Shown here one piece after another: positions 1 to 7,766 of a DNA stretch of 64,000 nucleotides; position 1 is the stretch's first letter; every line of letters begins with the position of its first letter. Where the stretch lies: the NCBI RefSeq assembly GCF_000375585.1, contig NZ_AQWP01000001.1, forward strand, positions 1,237,479-1,301,478, read 5' to 3'. This stretch comes from Sinorhizobium meliloti 4H41 (GTDB lineage: Bacteria; Pseudomonadota; Alphaproteobacteria; Rhizobiales; Rhizobiaceae). The notes under the pieces were generated by a model. That model worked only from the letters and a program-made list of their open reading frames with translations. It did no database searches and was not told the DNA's origin. The translations under genes and the position numbers were made by a program.

Positions 1-639
1 GCCGATTGGCAGCAGATCGTCGTCTTCATCTCGATCGCATCGATGCTGCTCGGCTCCTTCGCCGCGATCGGCCAGCGCAACATCAAGCGGCTGATGGCCT
101 ATTCCTCGATCGGCCACATGGGCTATGCGCTCGTCGGTCTGGCGGCCGGCTCGATGGCCGGCGTACGCGGCGTGATCCTCTACATGCTGATCTACATGGT
201 CATGACGCTGGGCACTTTCGCCTGCATCCTTGCCATGCGCCGGCGGGAAGGCGAGCATGTCGAAGGTATCGACGATCTTGCCGGCCTTTCGCAGACCAAC
301 CCGTTCATGGCGACGGTGCTGACGATCCTCATGTTCTCGCTCGCCGGCATCCCTCCGCTGGCAGGTTTCTTCGCCAAGTACTTCGTCTTCGTTGCGGCGA
401 TCGAGGCGCAGCTCTATGGCCTGGCAATCATCGGCGTGCTCGCTTCCGTCGTCGGCGCCTACTACTATCTGCGGGTCATCAAGGTGATGTGGTTCGAGGA
501 GCCGAGAGGCGAGTTTGCCCGAACGGCGGGCGAGCTTAGGCTGGTGTTCGGTCTGTCCGGCCTCTTCGTGCTCGGCTACGTGCTCATCGGCGGTCCGCTC
601 GGAACCGCTGCCGAAGCCGCGGCGCGGACATTCTTTTGA
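1..639 (+). CDS. nuoN: NADH-quinone oxidoreductase subunit N, C-terminal part
   Basis: This is the 3' end of a proton-pumping membrane subunit of respiratory complex I, open from base 1 and missing its N-terminal half. It reads as an antiporter-like family protein: a conserved segment with [16 protein letters not shown] lies near the left edge, followed by several hydrophobic helices and [15 protein letters not shown], both typical of NuoN. The stop codon overlaps the TTG start of birA, so the two are probably co-transcribed. It is expected to close a nuo operon lying to the left. NuoM or NuoL is less likely because NuoN is the subunit normally followed by birA in rhizobia. Confidence 0.93.
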   Translation, partial: ADWQQIVVFISIASMLLGSFAAIGQRNIKRLMAYSSIGHMGYALVGLAAGSMAGVRGVILYMLIYMVMTLGTFACILAMRRREGEHVEGIDDLAGLSQTNPFMATVLTILMFSLAGIPPLAGFFAKYFVFVAAIEAQLYGLAIIGVLASVVGAYYYLRVIKVMWFEEPRGEFARTAGELRLVFGLSGLFVLGYVLIGGPLGTAAEAAARTFF

Positions 640-1403
640 CCGGCGGACGAAGCGGCGGCCGGAGTTCGCCTGAAGATTTCCGGCACGTCGCGCTCGCCGA
701 AACGGTCTCGACCAACAACGAGTGCCTTCTGCGGGCGCGCGAGGGTGATCCCGGCAATCTCTGGATTACCGCGGTGCGCCAGACCGGAGGCAGGGGCAGG
801 CGTGGCCGCGCCTGGTTCTCGGAGCCGGGGAACCTCTACGCATCCCTGCTGCTCATCGATCCGGCGCCGGTGGACAGGCTGCATGCGATGCCGCTCGCCG
901 CAGCGGTCGCGGTCCATCGGGCCATCCGCCGGGTGATGCCACCGGGCGGAGCCGAGGCCGCGATCAAGTGGCCGAACGACATTCTTATCGACGGGCGGAA
1001 GACCTGCGGCATTCTTCTCGAAGGCGAGGTTCTGGCCGACGGACGGCGGGCCCTGGTGATTGGCTGCGGCATCAACGTCGCCGTCATGCCCGAAGACGCA
1101 CTTTACCCCGTCACATCGCTTCGGCGGGAGGGCGCGACAACCTCTCCCGAGGAGCTGTTCGCGCATCTTTTCGTAACCATGGCCGAAACGCTCGCCGTAT
1201 GGGACCGTGGCGCGGGCGTCGCCGCAATCATCGATCAGTGGCGCGCCGCGGCCAAGGGCATCGGCGAGGCGATCACGGTCAACCTGCCGGACCGCTCGCT
1301 TTCCGGCCGCTTTGCAGGTATCGATCGGGACGGCCGACTTCTACTCGACACGGGTTCCGGCCCGCCGCAAACCATTGCAGCGGGCGACGTATTTTTTGGA
1401 TGA
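636..1403 (+). CDS. birA: Biotin-[acetyl-CoA-carboxylase] ligase
   Basis: The enzyme activates biotin with ATP and attaches it to the target lysine of AccB, which is also encoded in this window. The ligase signature GRGRRGR is at residues 52-58 and KWPND at 111-115, followed by the C-terminal beta domain. At 255 residues it lacks the N-terminal helix-turn-helix of the E. coli protein, so it should be a ligase only and not a repressor. The start is a TTG overlapping the nuoN stop, which implies translational coupling. No in-frame ATG lies before the catalytic domain that would give a better start. Confidence 0.92.
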   Translation: MTGGRSGGRSSPEDFRHVALAETVSTNNECLLRAREGDPGNLWITAVRQTGGRGRRGRAWFSEPGNLYASLLLIDPAPVDRLHAMPLAAAVAVHRAIRRVMPPGGAEAAIKWPNDILIDGRKTCGILLEGEVLADGRRALVIGCGINVAVMPEDALYPVTSLRREGATTSPEELFAHLFVTMAETLAVWDRGAGVAAIIDQWRAAAKGIGEAITVNLPDRSLSGRFAGIDRDGRLLLDTGSGPPQTIAAGDVFFG

Positions 1404-1430
1404 TTGAAAAAAGCAAAGGCGCATCACGAC

Positions 1431-3098
1431 ATGGCGCATGATGAAGAATTGGTGTTCTTGCCGCTCGGCGGCGTCGGCGAAATAGGCATGAATCTCGGCC
1501 TTTATGGCTATGGAAGGCCAGGTCACCGCCAATGGATCATGGTCGATTGCGGAGTGACCTTCCCCGGCCCGGAATTGCCCGGCGTTGATCTGGTTCTGCC
1601 CGATATCGCCTTTCTGGCCGAACAGCGCCGCAACCTGAAGGCGATCATCATCACGCATGCCCATGAGGACCATTACGGGGCCCTGAACGATCTGTGGCCC
1701 GGCCTGAACGTTCCCGTCTACGCCTCGCCTTTCACCGCGGGCATGCTGGAGGCCAAGCGCGCATTCGAAAAGTCCCGCAGCGAGATCCCGATCACGACCT
1801 TCAAGCAGGGCGACCGCATCAATGTCGGACCTTTCAGCGTCGAAGCCGTGGGGGTCAATCATTCGATCCCCGAGCCGATGGCGCTCGTCATTCGCACGCA
1901 ACTCGGCACGGTCGTGCACACGGGCGACTGGAAGATCGACCTCGAGCCTTCGCTCGGGCCGCTGACCGACGAGTCCCGGTTTCGCCAGATCGGTGAGGAA
2001 GGCGTCCTCGCTCTCGTCTGCGATTCGACCAATGCCCTGCGCGAAGGGGTGTCGCCGTCCGAACAGCAAGTCTCCGAGAGTCTCGCCAAGATCATTGCCG
2101 ATGCCGAGGGCCGGGTCGGGATCACCACCTTCTCCTCCAATGTCGGGCGCATCCGCTCTGTTGCCGAAGCGGCGGAGGCTGCCGGGCGGGAGGTGCTTCT
2201 ACTCGGCAGTTCGATGAAGCGCGTCGTCGACGTTGCGCGCGATGTCGGGCTCATGGAAGGCGTGAAGCCGTTCCTGGCAGAAGACGAGTTCGGCTATGTC
2301 CCGCGCGACAAGGTCGTGGTCATCTTGACGGGCAGCCAGGGCGAGCCGCGCGCCGCCCTTGCCAAGATCGCTCGCGACGAGATGCGCAACGTGGCTTTTT
2401 CGGCCGGCGACACGATCGTCTTTTCGTCGCGTACCATCCCCGGCAACGAAAAGGCGATCAACGACATCAAGAACGGGCTTATCGAGCAAGGCATCCACAT
2501 CGTCACGGACAGCGAGGCGCTGGTGCATGTTTCCGGCCACCCGCGGCGCACCGAGCTCCAGCAGATGTACCAGTGGGTGAAGCCGCAGATCCTCGTGCCG
2601 GTGCATGGCGAGGCGGCGCATCTGACGGCGCATGCGGAGCTTGGACTGCAATCGGGTATCCCGAGCGTGCCGCGGCTGCGCAATGGCGAAATGCTGCGGC
2701 TTGCGCCCGGACCCGCGGAAGTCATTGACGAGGCGCCGCACGGCCGCATCTACAAGGACGGCACCCTCATCGGCGATTTCGAGGAGATGGGGATCGGCGA
2801 ACGCCGCAAGCTTTCCTTCGCCGGCCACGTCTCCGTCAGTGTCGTCCTCGACAGCCGTTACGACTTTCTGGGCGACCCGGACGTCGTGCCGATCGGCCTT
2901 CCGGAATACGACGACGAAGGCGAGGCGATGGAGGACACGCTCTATGATGCGGTGCTCGGCGCCGTAGAGAGCATTCCGCGGGCAAAGCGGAAGGACCTCG
3001 CGATGCTGCAGGAAGCCGTTCGCCGCGCCGTGCGCAGCACTACGAACCAGGTCTGGGGCAAGAAGCCGGTCGTCACGGTGTTCATCACCAAGGTCTGA
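1431..3098 (+). CDS. rnj: Ribonuclease J
   Basis: This metallo-beta-lactamase/beta-CASP nuclease acts as a 5' exonuclease and endonuclease in RNA turnover. The zinc motif HAHEDH is at residues 76-81, after the N-terminal FLPLGGVGEIGMN block. Further beta-CASP motifs follow, including GSQGEP, VHVSGHP and PVHGE near the middle, and there is a C-terminal domain. The protein has 555 residues, the usual family size. The ATG at 1431 was chosen because the family normally begins about ten residues before FLPLGG; the frame is open from 1404. It follows birA by 27 bases. The window also encodes RNase E and RNase R, so the organism carries both decay systems. Confidence 0.93.
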   Translation: MAHDEELVFLPLGGVGEIGMNLGLYGYGRPGHRQWIMVDCGVTFPGPELPGVDLVLPDIAFLAEQRRNLKAIIITHAHEDHYGALNDLWPGLNVPVYASPFTAGMLEAKRAFEKSRSEIPITTFKQGDRINVGPFSVEAVGVNHSIPEPMALVIRTQLGTVVHTGDWKIDLEPSLGPLTDESRFRQIGEEGVLALVCDSTNALREGVSPSEQQVSESLAKIIADAEGRVGITTFSSNVGRIRSVAEAAEAAGREVLLLGSSMKRVVDVARDVGLMEGVKPFLAEDEFGYVPRDKVVVILTGSQGEPRAALAKIARDEMRNVAFSAGDTIVFSSRTIPGNEKAINDIKNGLIEQGIHIVTDSEALVHVSGHPRRTELQQMYQWVKPQILVPVHGEAAHLTAHAELGLQSGIPSVPRLRNGEMLRLAPGPAEVIDEAPHGRIYKDGTLIGDFEEMGIGERRKLSFAGHVSVSVVLDSRYDFLGDPDVVPIGLPEYDDEGEAMEDTLYDAVLGAVESIPRAKRKDLAMLQEAVRRAVRSTTNQVWGKKPVVTVFITKV

Positions 3099-3151
3099 TC
3101 CGGCGGCACCCTCCGAAATCGTGAACTACGGGGCAGGGAGAGAAGCATCGG

Positions 3152-3556
3152 ATGCTGGGAAAAGTGAATCACGTGGCGATCGCCGTGCCCGACCTTGCAG
3201 TCGCCATCGAAAGCTATCGCGCCACGCTCGGGGCGCCGGTCTCCGAGCCGCAGGCTCTGCCTGAACACGGCGTGACCGTCGTCTTCGTGACGCTGCCCAA
3301 TACCAAGGTCGAATTGCTCGAGCCGCTCGGCGACACATCGCCGATCTCCGCCTTCCTCGAGAAAAACCCGGCCGGCGGCATGCACCATATCTGCTATGAG
3401 GTGGAAGACATCATCGCCGCGCGCGACCGGCTGAGGCAGGCGGGAGCGCGTGTCCTCGGCGACGGCAACCCGAAAATCGGCGCGCACGGCAAGCCGGTCC
3501 TGTTTCTTCACCCCAAGGACTTTCAGGGCACCTTGATCGAGCTCGAAGAGGTGTGA
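3152..3556 (+). CDS. mce: Methylmalonyl-CoA epimerase
   Basis: This 134-residue glyoxalase/VOC-fold enzyme interconverts the (R) and (S) forms of methylmalonyl-CoA in propionate and odd-chain fatty acid breakdown. It starts with LGKVNHVAIAVPDL, which carries the first metal-binding histidine. It continues with HHICYEVEDI and ends with LIELEE, which carries the last acidic metal ligand, so the metal site looks complete. It lies 53 bases after RNase J and probably shares its transcript. Another VOC-family function is possible, but the length and the pattern fit epimerase well. Confidence 0.88.
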   Translation: MLGKVNHVAIAVPDLAVAIESYRATLGAPVSEPQALPEHGVTVVFVTLPNTKVELLEPLGDTSPISAFLEKNPAGGMHHICYEVEDIIAARDRLRQAGARVLGDGNPKIGAHGKPVLFLHPKDFQGTLIELEEV

Positions 3557-3638
3557 CAGTCGGGCGCGGGGAAGGGGTTTGCCGGTTGAGCCGTGCAGGG
3601 TTATAACGCGGCCGAACGCTCCACCGCAGAGATTTTTG

Positions 3639-3908
3639 ATGCCTCTCTTCTCTACCTTTGCAATCTACTTCATCATCTGGTGGATCACGCTTTTCGTCGT
3701 GCTGCCGCTCGGTGTGCGTACGCAAGCCGAAGAGAATGACGTCGTCCCCGGCTCCGTCGAGAGTGCTCCAGCCCGTTTCCGCGCCCTCAGGGTCGTACTG
3801 CTGACGACGGTCATTGCCGCCGTCATCCATCTCGGCTGGTACATTGTTTCGGTGAAGCTCGGCTACGACATCGATGCAATCCCACGCTTCGCGCCGGAAT
3901 TCTACTGA
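3639..3908 (+). CDS. DUF1467 family membrane protein
   Basis: This is an 89-residue membrane protein of unknown function found in alphaproteobacteria. Two hydrophobic segments are clear, near residues 5-24 and 50-70, and between them is a conserved PLGVRTQAE stretch typical of DUF1467. The frame is open from 3579, but the ATG at 3639 begins right before the first membrane segment and is the better start. It follows mce closely, in the usual rhizobial order. A GC-rich inverted repeat just after the stop probably ends this transcription unit. Confidence 0.85.
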   Translation: MPLFSTFAIYFIIWWITLFVVLPLGVRTQAEENDVVPGSVESAPARFRALRVVLLTTVIAAVIHLGWYIVSVKLGYDIDAIPRFAPEFY

Positions 3909-3922
3909 CGCCGTTTCGCAAC

Positions 3923-3963
3923 GTTCCCGGCGCCGATGAATCAAGCCGGCGCGCCGGGAACGC
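3923..3963 (+). terminator. Inverted repeat ending the birA-DUF1467 unit
   Basis: Bases 3923-3934 (CGTTCCCGGCGC) and 3952-3963 are exact reverse complements, forming a 12-bp stem with a 17-base loop. There is no clear T run after it, so it may be a weak terminator or an RNA-stabilising 3' hairpin. It covers the upstream-most ATG of the next frame (3936), which argues against that start. Confidence 0.55.
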
Positions 3964-4016
3964 AGCGACACGGTTTCGTGAATCGACAGCCACTCGCCCG
4001 CCGGCTAATAAAGGGC

Positions 4017-4352
4017 ATGCTGTATTTTGCCCGCCTCCTCCTGTGCCTTTGGCTCGCCGCCTTTGCCGCGAGTACCGTTGCGCAGGCGGCAGGTAGCACG
4101 GCGATGATGATCGCCATGGCAGCCGAGGCCGGCTCGCAGATGGCAGGCTGCCCGGATTGCGATGATGAGCCTGCCGACGCTGACGGCTTTGCCTGCAACG
4201 TCGACTGCACCTCCCTCGGGTCGGGCCTGCCCGTCGATTATCCCGGATACCGACCGATCGTCCCGTCGAAAGACTTCGGCCCCGCTGCGGCTGAAGATCG
4301 GCCTGGCCGTATCGGACCGCCGGACCCTCTTCCCCCAAAACATTTCGCCTGA
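4017..4352 (+). CDS. Small exported Cys-containing protein, function unknown
   Basis: I do not recognise the family. From the ATG at 4017 the protein has 111 residues and begins with a hydrophobic segment ending near AQAAG, which looks like a signal peptide. The middle carries four cysteines in the pattern CPDCDD...CNVDC, set among acidic residues, followed by a Pro-rich tail. The frame is open from 3936; the GTG at 3978 is a second possible start. Such Cys/Asp-rich exported proteins often sit beside copper-resistance genes, and the next cluster is of that kind. A metal-related role is therefore inferred, not shown. Confidence 0.5.
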   Translation: MLYFARLLLCLWLAAFAASTVAQAAGSTAMMIAMAAEAGSQMAGCPDCDDEPADADGFACNVDCTSLGSGLPVDYPGYRPIVPSKDFGPAAAEDRPGRIGPPDPLPPKHFA

Positions 4353-4558
4353 TCTGACGCGCAATGCCTGAGAGGCGCGTGGAACGGTCAGTTTCCGTGC
4401 CACGGCGACCGTCGCCGAAGCAAGGTTTCAGCCGTCCCCCGTCGCTTTGATAGGCGCTGGCGGCCCGGGCACGCGGCCAGGCCAGACATGCGCCATCTCA
4501 GCCACGTCGTTCCGATGCCGGCCTTCAGGCAGGACGATAGCTGCAATCGAAATCGTTT

Positions 4559-5491
4559 ATGAGGAAGATAATGATCTTTTCCACGGCCGCATGCGCCGGC
4601 CTATCCCGGCGAAGTGTTGTCGGCTTGCTTGCCACCGGCGCCGGCTTCGTCCTGTTGCCATACAGGATCGGGGCAGCGACCTCTGTCCCGCGCGCGATCG
4701 CTTTCGATGGCGATGCGCTCGTAACTGCGATCGAAGGAGAGATCCGACGGTTCGCTCCCGTTATCGGCTGGCAGGTCCTGAAGTCACCCGGTTTCGTGAC
4801 GGCGCTCGCCAGCCTCCCCGCGCGGCCGGGCGAGATCGTCGCCGGTCTGGCGGGGGGCGGCATCGCACGTTCTTCGGATGGCGGCAGCAGCTGGCAATTC
4901 CCGGGAAAGGGACTGCCGGGGGCGCCCGTAACCGCATTGGCCGCATCCGCCGCAGTGCCCGACACGCTCTACGCCGCCGTTGCAGGTGACGGTCTCTGGC
5001 ACAGCACAGACAAAGGGGCGGTCTGGAGCCTCGCAATGGACCGGCCCTGGATCGGGGACGGGGAACGCGAGATCGTCGGGCTCGCCTCGGTGAACACCGC
5101 CTCGGGCATGGGGGGCATCTGGATCTATGCCGCAACCGAGGCCGGCTTGATCCGGGTGCCCGACTGCTTCTGCCGCTGGCAGGCGATCGTAGCGGGCGAC
5201 GCGATGGACGCTTTGGTTGCCGGCGGCCCGCAAAAACCGGAAGCACCCTTGCCCAAGGGGGAGGCGGTCCGCGCGCTCGTCTCCTGCCTCGCGGAATCCG
5301 AGAGGCTGTTCGCCGCGATGCCTTCCGGTCTTTGGACTTCCGCAGATGCGGGCGTGAACTGGTCCCGCAGCTCGGAGCTGAATGCGCTCGCCCTGGCATC
5401 GCATCCACAAAACCCCGAACAGCTTGCCGCCGTCACGAAAGATGCGGTCGTAGTCAGCCGCGATGGCGGCACAAACTGGACGAAGCTCTGA
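4559..5491 (+). CDS. Tat-exported beta-propeller (BNR-repeat) protein
   Basis: The 310-residue product starts with a twin-arginine signal, SRRSVVGLL at about residues 16-24, so it should be exported folded. The rest consists of repeated SSDGGSSW, STDKGAVW, SADAGVNW and SRDGGTNW motifs. These are the Asp-box/BNR repeats of sortilin-like or sialidase-like beta-propellers. It resembles the glycosylhydrolase-like propellers seen beside copper genes in rhizobia, but I see no catalytic sialidase arginine triad, so hydrolase activity is doubtful. It is followed after 12 bases by a DUF411 gene with a good AAGGAG site, and is probably the first gene of the five-gene cassette. Confidence 0.8.
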   Translation: MRKIMIFSTAACAGLSRRSVVGLLATGAGFVLLPYRIGAATSVPRAIAFDGDALVTAIEGEIRRFAPVIGWQVLKSPGFVTALASLPARPGEIVAGLAGGGIARSSDGGSSWQFPGKGLPGAPVTALAASAAVPDTLYAAVAGDGLWHSTDKGAVWSLAMDRPWIGDGEREIVGLASVNTASGMGGIWIYAATEAGLIRVPDCFCRWQAIVAGDAMDALVAGGPQKPEAPLPKGEAVRALVSCLAESERLFAAMPSGLWTSADAGVNWSRSSELNALALASHPQNPEQLAAVTKDAVVVSRDGGTNWTKL

Positions 5492-5503
5492 AGGAGAACT
5501 CTC

Positions 5504-5926
5504 TTGCGAAATAAACTTTCCCTGGCCGTTTTTCTCGCCTTGGCGACCCCGGCCCTTGCCGAAAAACCGATGACGGTCTGGCGCGATCCGGATTGCGGCT
5601 GCTGCGACGCCTACGTCGATTACCTGCGCTCCGAGAACTTCGAGGTTCACGTGATCGATGACCGGGACTTCGTCAACCGTTCGGTGGCGGCGGGGGTGCC
5701 GGAGCGTGGCATGGGTTGCCACCTGGCGGAAATCGACGGCTATACCCTGAGCGGCCTGATACCGGCCGATATCATCCGGCGTTTGCTCCATGAACGCCCC
5801 GCCGTCACGGGTATCACGCTGCCGGGCATGCCGGCGAATGCGCCGGGTATGGCTTCCAAAAAGACGGGGTCGTTGCGCATCTTTTCTTTCGGTCCCGACG
5901 GCCCGGCGGTCTATTCCGATGAGTGA
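5504..5926 (+). CDS. DUF411 periplasmic metal-binding protein
   Basis: This 140-residue protein has a signal peptide of about 19 residues. The mature part has the DUF411 pattern: a CGCC cluster at residues 31-34 within DPDCGCCDAYVDYL, then MGCHLAEIDGY further on. The family is exported, linked to copper and probably binds Cu(I); this is family knowledge, not proof. The start is TTG at 5504, chosen because AAGGAG sits seven bases upstream and the signal peptide begins there. It lies between the beta-propeller gene and a cytochrome c gene in the same direction, which supports a joint periplasmic metal role. Confidence 0.85.
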   Translation: MRNKLSLAVFLALATPALAEKPMTVWRDPDCGCCDAYVDYLRSENFEVHVIDDRDFVNRSVAAGVPERGMGCHLAEIDGYTLSGLIPADIIRRLLHERPAVTGITLPGMPANAPGMASKKTGSLRIFSFGPDGPAVYSDE

Positions 5927-5944
5927 GCAGCGGAGGCGGGGCCG

Positions 5945-6451
5945 ATGCGTGTGCGCAAACTCATGACGGCCTTTGTCGCGGCGGGCATCGGCGCTGCGGG
6001 CTGGTTTGCCGCCGCTGCGCAGCGGCCGGTGGCCAACGGCGTGACCTTTCTAGGGGAGGCCGTCACGTCCGAACAGATCGACCTTGGACGGGCGATCTAC
6101 CAGGACCATTGCGCCTCTTGCCACGGGGTGCGGCTGGAAGGAGAGCCTGACTGGCGACGGAGAAAAGCGAGCGGCCGCATGCCCGCGCCGCCGCATGATG
6201 CAACCGGACATACCTGGCATCATTCGGATCAGGAGCTGTTCACCTTCACCAAATTGGGTCTCGGCGCGGTTCTACCGGACTATGAAAGCGATATGCCCGC
6301 TTTTGGGGGGCTGCTGACCGATGCCGAGATCACTGCGGTTCTGGGGTTCATCAAGAGCAGGTGGCCGGAGCGCCAGCGCAAAATACAGACCCGGATCACC
6401 GCGGGCGACGGGCAGAGCCATGAGAACAACGGGAGACTCGAAAATGAGTGA
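5945..6451 (+). CDS. Exported mono-haem cytochrome c
   Basis: This is a 168-residue class I cytochrome c. An N-terminal membrane or signal segment runs to about residue 25. The haem-attachment motif CASCH is at residues 56-60, and SDMPAFGG near residue 120 provides the likely axial methionine. The C-terminal part carries AEITAVLGFIKSRWP, the usual last helix. It overlaps the next gene by 8 bases. In copper clusters such cytochromes often pass electrons near a copper oxidase, but no oxidase is encoded nearby, so the partner is unknown. Confidence 0.85.
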   Translation: MRVRKLMTAFVAAGIGAAGWFAAAAQRPVANGVTFLGEAVTSEQIDLGRAIYQDHCASCHGVRLEGEPDWRRRKASGRMPAPPHDATGHTWHHSDQELFTFTKLGLGAVLPDYESDMPAFGGLLTDAEITAVLGFIKSRWPERQRKIQTRITAGDGQSHENNGRLENE

Positions 6452-6707
6452 AATCGTAAAAACCGCCAGCACAAGGCAAGTAGCTGGCCTGCGGATGCCG
6501 TTCGGCCGCCGCGGCTGGATCCTTGTCGGACTGGGCGTTGCCGGAACCGGCCTGGCCGCAAATTGGGACTGGCTCGCAGCGGCGGGTGTGGCCCCCATTC
6601 TCTTGAGCCTCGCGCCCTGCGCGGTGATGTGTGCCACCGGATATTGCGTCATGTGCCGAAGCAAGAAGCCGGCCGATGCACCGGGCACCGATGAACGAAC
6701 CAAGTAA
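6444..6707 (+). CDS. Small Cys-containing membrane protein
   Basis: The 87-residue product has two hydrophobic stretches, near residues 25-42 and 45-65. The second contains CAVMCATGYCVMC, with four cysteines in or beside the membrane, followed by a charged tail. The ATG overlaps the end of the cytochrome gene by 8 bases, which suggests coupled translation. I recall similar short proteins beside copper genes but know no function. The closely spaced Cys/Met residues could bind a soft metal; this is inference. Confidence 0.65.
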   Translation: MSEIVKTASTRQVAGLRMPFGRRGWILVGLGVAGTGLAANWDWLAAAGVAPILLSLAPCAVMCATGYCVMCRSKKPADAPGTDERTK

Positions 6708-6728
6708 CCAGAAAAAGGAGAGACCAGG

Positions 6729-7025
6729 ATGAATACCATTACGAAGCTAACGCTTTCGGCAGCACTGCTCATTGCGACCGCCGCCTATGCGAACGATAGC
6801 GCGTCCCCCGTCGCGAAGGACGAGGCGGTTAAAGGCGGCATGGATATGATGGGTGGCGACATGTCCGGAATGAAGGGCATGATGGACATGATGCGCGCCA
6901 TGGGGCCGATGATGGAGGCATGCGCGGGGATGATGAAGCAGATGGCTCATCATCATCCGCTGCACGGCGACGAAGCGGCTCCGGCCACCGAAGGGGAAGC
7001 AAAGCCATTGCCGCAGGACGGCTGA
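6729..7025 (+). CDS. Exported Met/His-rich peptide, probable copper binder
   Basis: The product has 98 residues with a clear signal peptide ending near AAYAN (about residue 22). The mature part carries about 15 methionines within some 40 residues, in repeated MDMMGGDM, GMKGMM and GPMM patterns. One cysteine and a HHHPLH cluster follow. Met-rich repeats of this kind bind Cu(I) in CopA/PcoA-type and CusF-like proteins, so periplasmic copper buffering is the likely role. AAGGAG lies about 13 bases before the ATG. It is the last gene of the cassette and is followed by a terminator-like hairpin. Confidence 0.75.
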   Translation: MNTITKLTLSAALLIATAAYANDSASPVAKDEAVKGGMDMMGGDMSGMKGMMDMMRAMGPMMEACAGMMKQMAHHHPLHGDEAAPATEGEAKPLPQDG

Positions 7026-7051
7026 CGCAATTCCGTAGGATATGAAACGAG

Positions 7052-7082
7052 GGCGGTCTCTCGCAGGACCAACGGGACCGCC
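7052..7082 (+). terminator. Terminator-like hairpin after the metal cassette
   Basis: GGCGGTC at 7052-7058 pairs with GACCGCC at 7076-7082, and a pyrimidine-rich stretch with TTT follows. The position, 27 bases after the last cassette stop, fits the end of the operon. Confidence 0.55.
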
Positions 7083-7218
7083 TTCAACTCTCTTTCACCC
7101 CTAAATTATGAAGGAGCAGAACCGGGGGCGGGAAGCCATGCAGGCCGGCCGGCGCGTTGGCGCACTTGACAGACAGATTATTGACGTTTTCTCGCGCCTG
7201 CTTCGCCAGGAGGGGGTG

Positions 7219-7272
7219 ATGAAAAACCAAAAAAAAACAAGGCCAAAGCCTTGTTTTCTAAGTGTCGCGTGA
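7219..7272 (+). CDS. Possible 17-aa peptide gene over a perfect hairpin
   Basis: An ATG at 7219 is preceded by a very strong ribosome site (AGGAGGGGGTG) and opens a 17-codon frame, MKNQKKTRPKPCFLSVA. The peptide is basic at its start. Its codons run through a perfect inverted repeat, so ribosomes on this frame would disrupt the hairpin as in leader-peptide control. A TTGACA is at 7166-7171, but the matching -10 is poor. No gene follows closely, so what it would regulate is unclear. Confidence 0.35.
   Translation: MKNQKKTRPKPCFLSVA
7234..7257 (-). terminator. Perfect hairpin; terminator best oriented on the minus strand
   Basis: AAAACAAGGC (7234-7243) and GCCTTGTTTT (7248-7257) are exact complements around the loop CAAA. 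On the minus strand the stem is followed by an unbroken T run, the form of an intrinsic terminator. On the plus strand only the stem's own TTTT follows. A leftward transcript entering from the 7260-7750 region would stop here. Confidence 0.55.
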
Positions 7273-7457
7273 TCTCTAATCCGTTTCCGGCGGCAGCGAA
7301 CGAGCGCGCCTAAGATCTTATCCTCCCAAGACTTGACCGCGAATTTCGGCAAGAATTTGGTCTTCCTGCCTGTTTTGTGAGCCGAAATTAGCTCAAACCT
7401 TGGGCGCTGTCATCTGCTTTTTTTGCATTTTTGCTACAGTCGGGTAAAATTTTTCCG

Positions 7458-7486
7458 TTGACACCAACTGTCTTCGTCCTGTTACT
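7458..7486 (+). promoter_or_regulatory. Likely sigma-70 promoter, possibly for proS
   Basis: TTGACA at 7458-7463 is followed after 17 bases by GTTACT at 7481-7486. The -35 box is perfect and the spacing ideal, while the -10 is moderate. It points towards proS. Confidence 0.45.
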
Positions 7487-7766
7487 AGCGTGCTCTTTTG
7501 CCGCAGGGGCGGGACCGGTTTTCTCATCCGGGTTATGCGTCGACGCAGCGATAGCCGGCCCTAAGGCAGGGTTCCCTTCCGCGCGCGAAGCGGCTATGAA
7601 CGCTGAACTCGAAAGGTTCCCGTCGATGCGTCGCCGGGAAAATCAAGAGCCCTGTTAGAATGGCAACAGCTGCCTACCCTGATCTCAGGCGAAGGAGCGG
7701 CCGAAGCACAACGTCATTTTGCCTGAATCCGTCGATAGTGCGAATTCACCAGTTCTGGAACCCGTC

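Larger units (their letters stand above)
7083..7766. other. AT-richer stretch between metal cassette and proS
   Basis: No convincing long gene is present in about 680 bases. The stretch holds a possible 17-codon peptide gene with a perfect hairpin (7219-7272) and a likely promoter at 7458-7486. If that promoter serves proS, its leader is about 270 bases. A frame at 7431-7658 has a hydrophobic start but only a TTG start with no ribosome site, and the promoter lies inside it. Confidence 0.5.

Noticed and set aside
1400..1441. 13-codon frame between birA and rnj (ATGA overlap with the birA stop)
   Set aside because: Too short and lacking a ribosome site of its own; its end overlaps the RNase J start, so coupling is conceivable but not shown.
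7101..7352. 83-aa frame on the minus strand
   Set aside because: Runs through the minus-strand terminator and has a TTG start; not a plausible protein.
7431..7658. 75-aa frame with a hydrophobic start
   Set aside because: TTG start without ribosome site, and a near-consensus promoter lies inside it. Possible but not supported enough.
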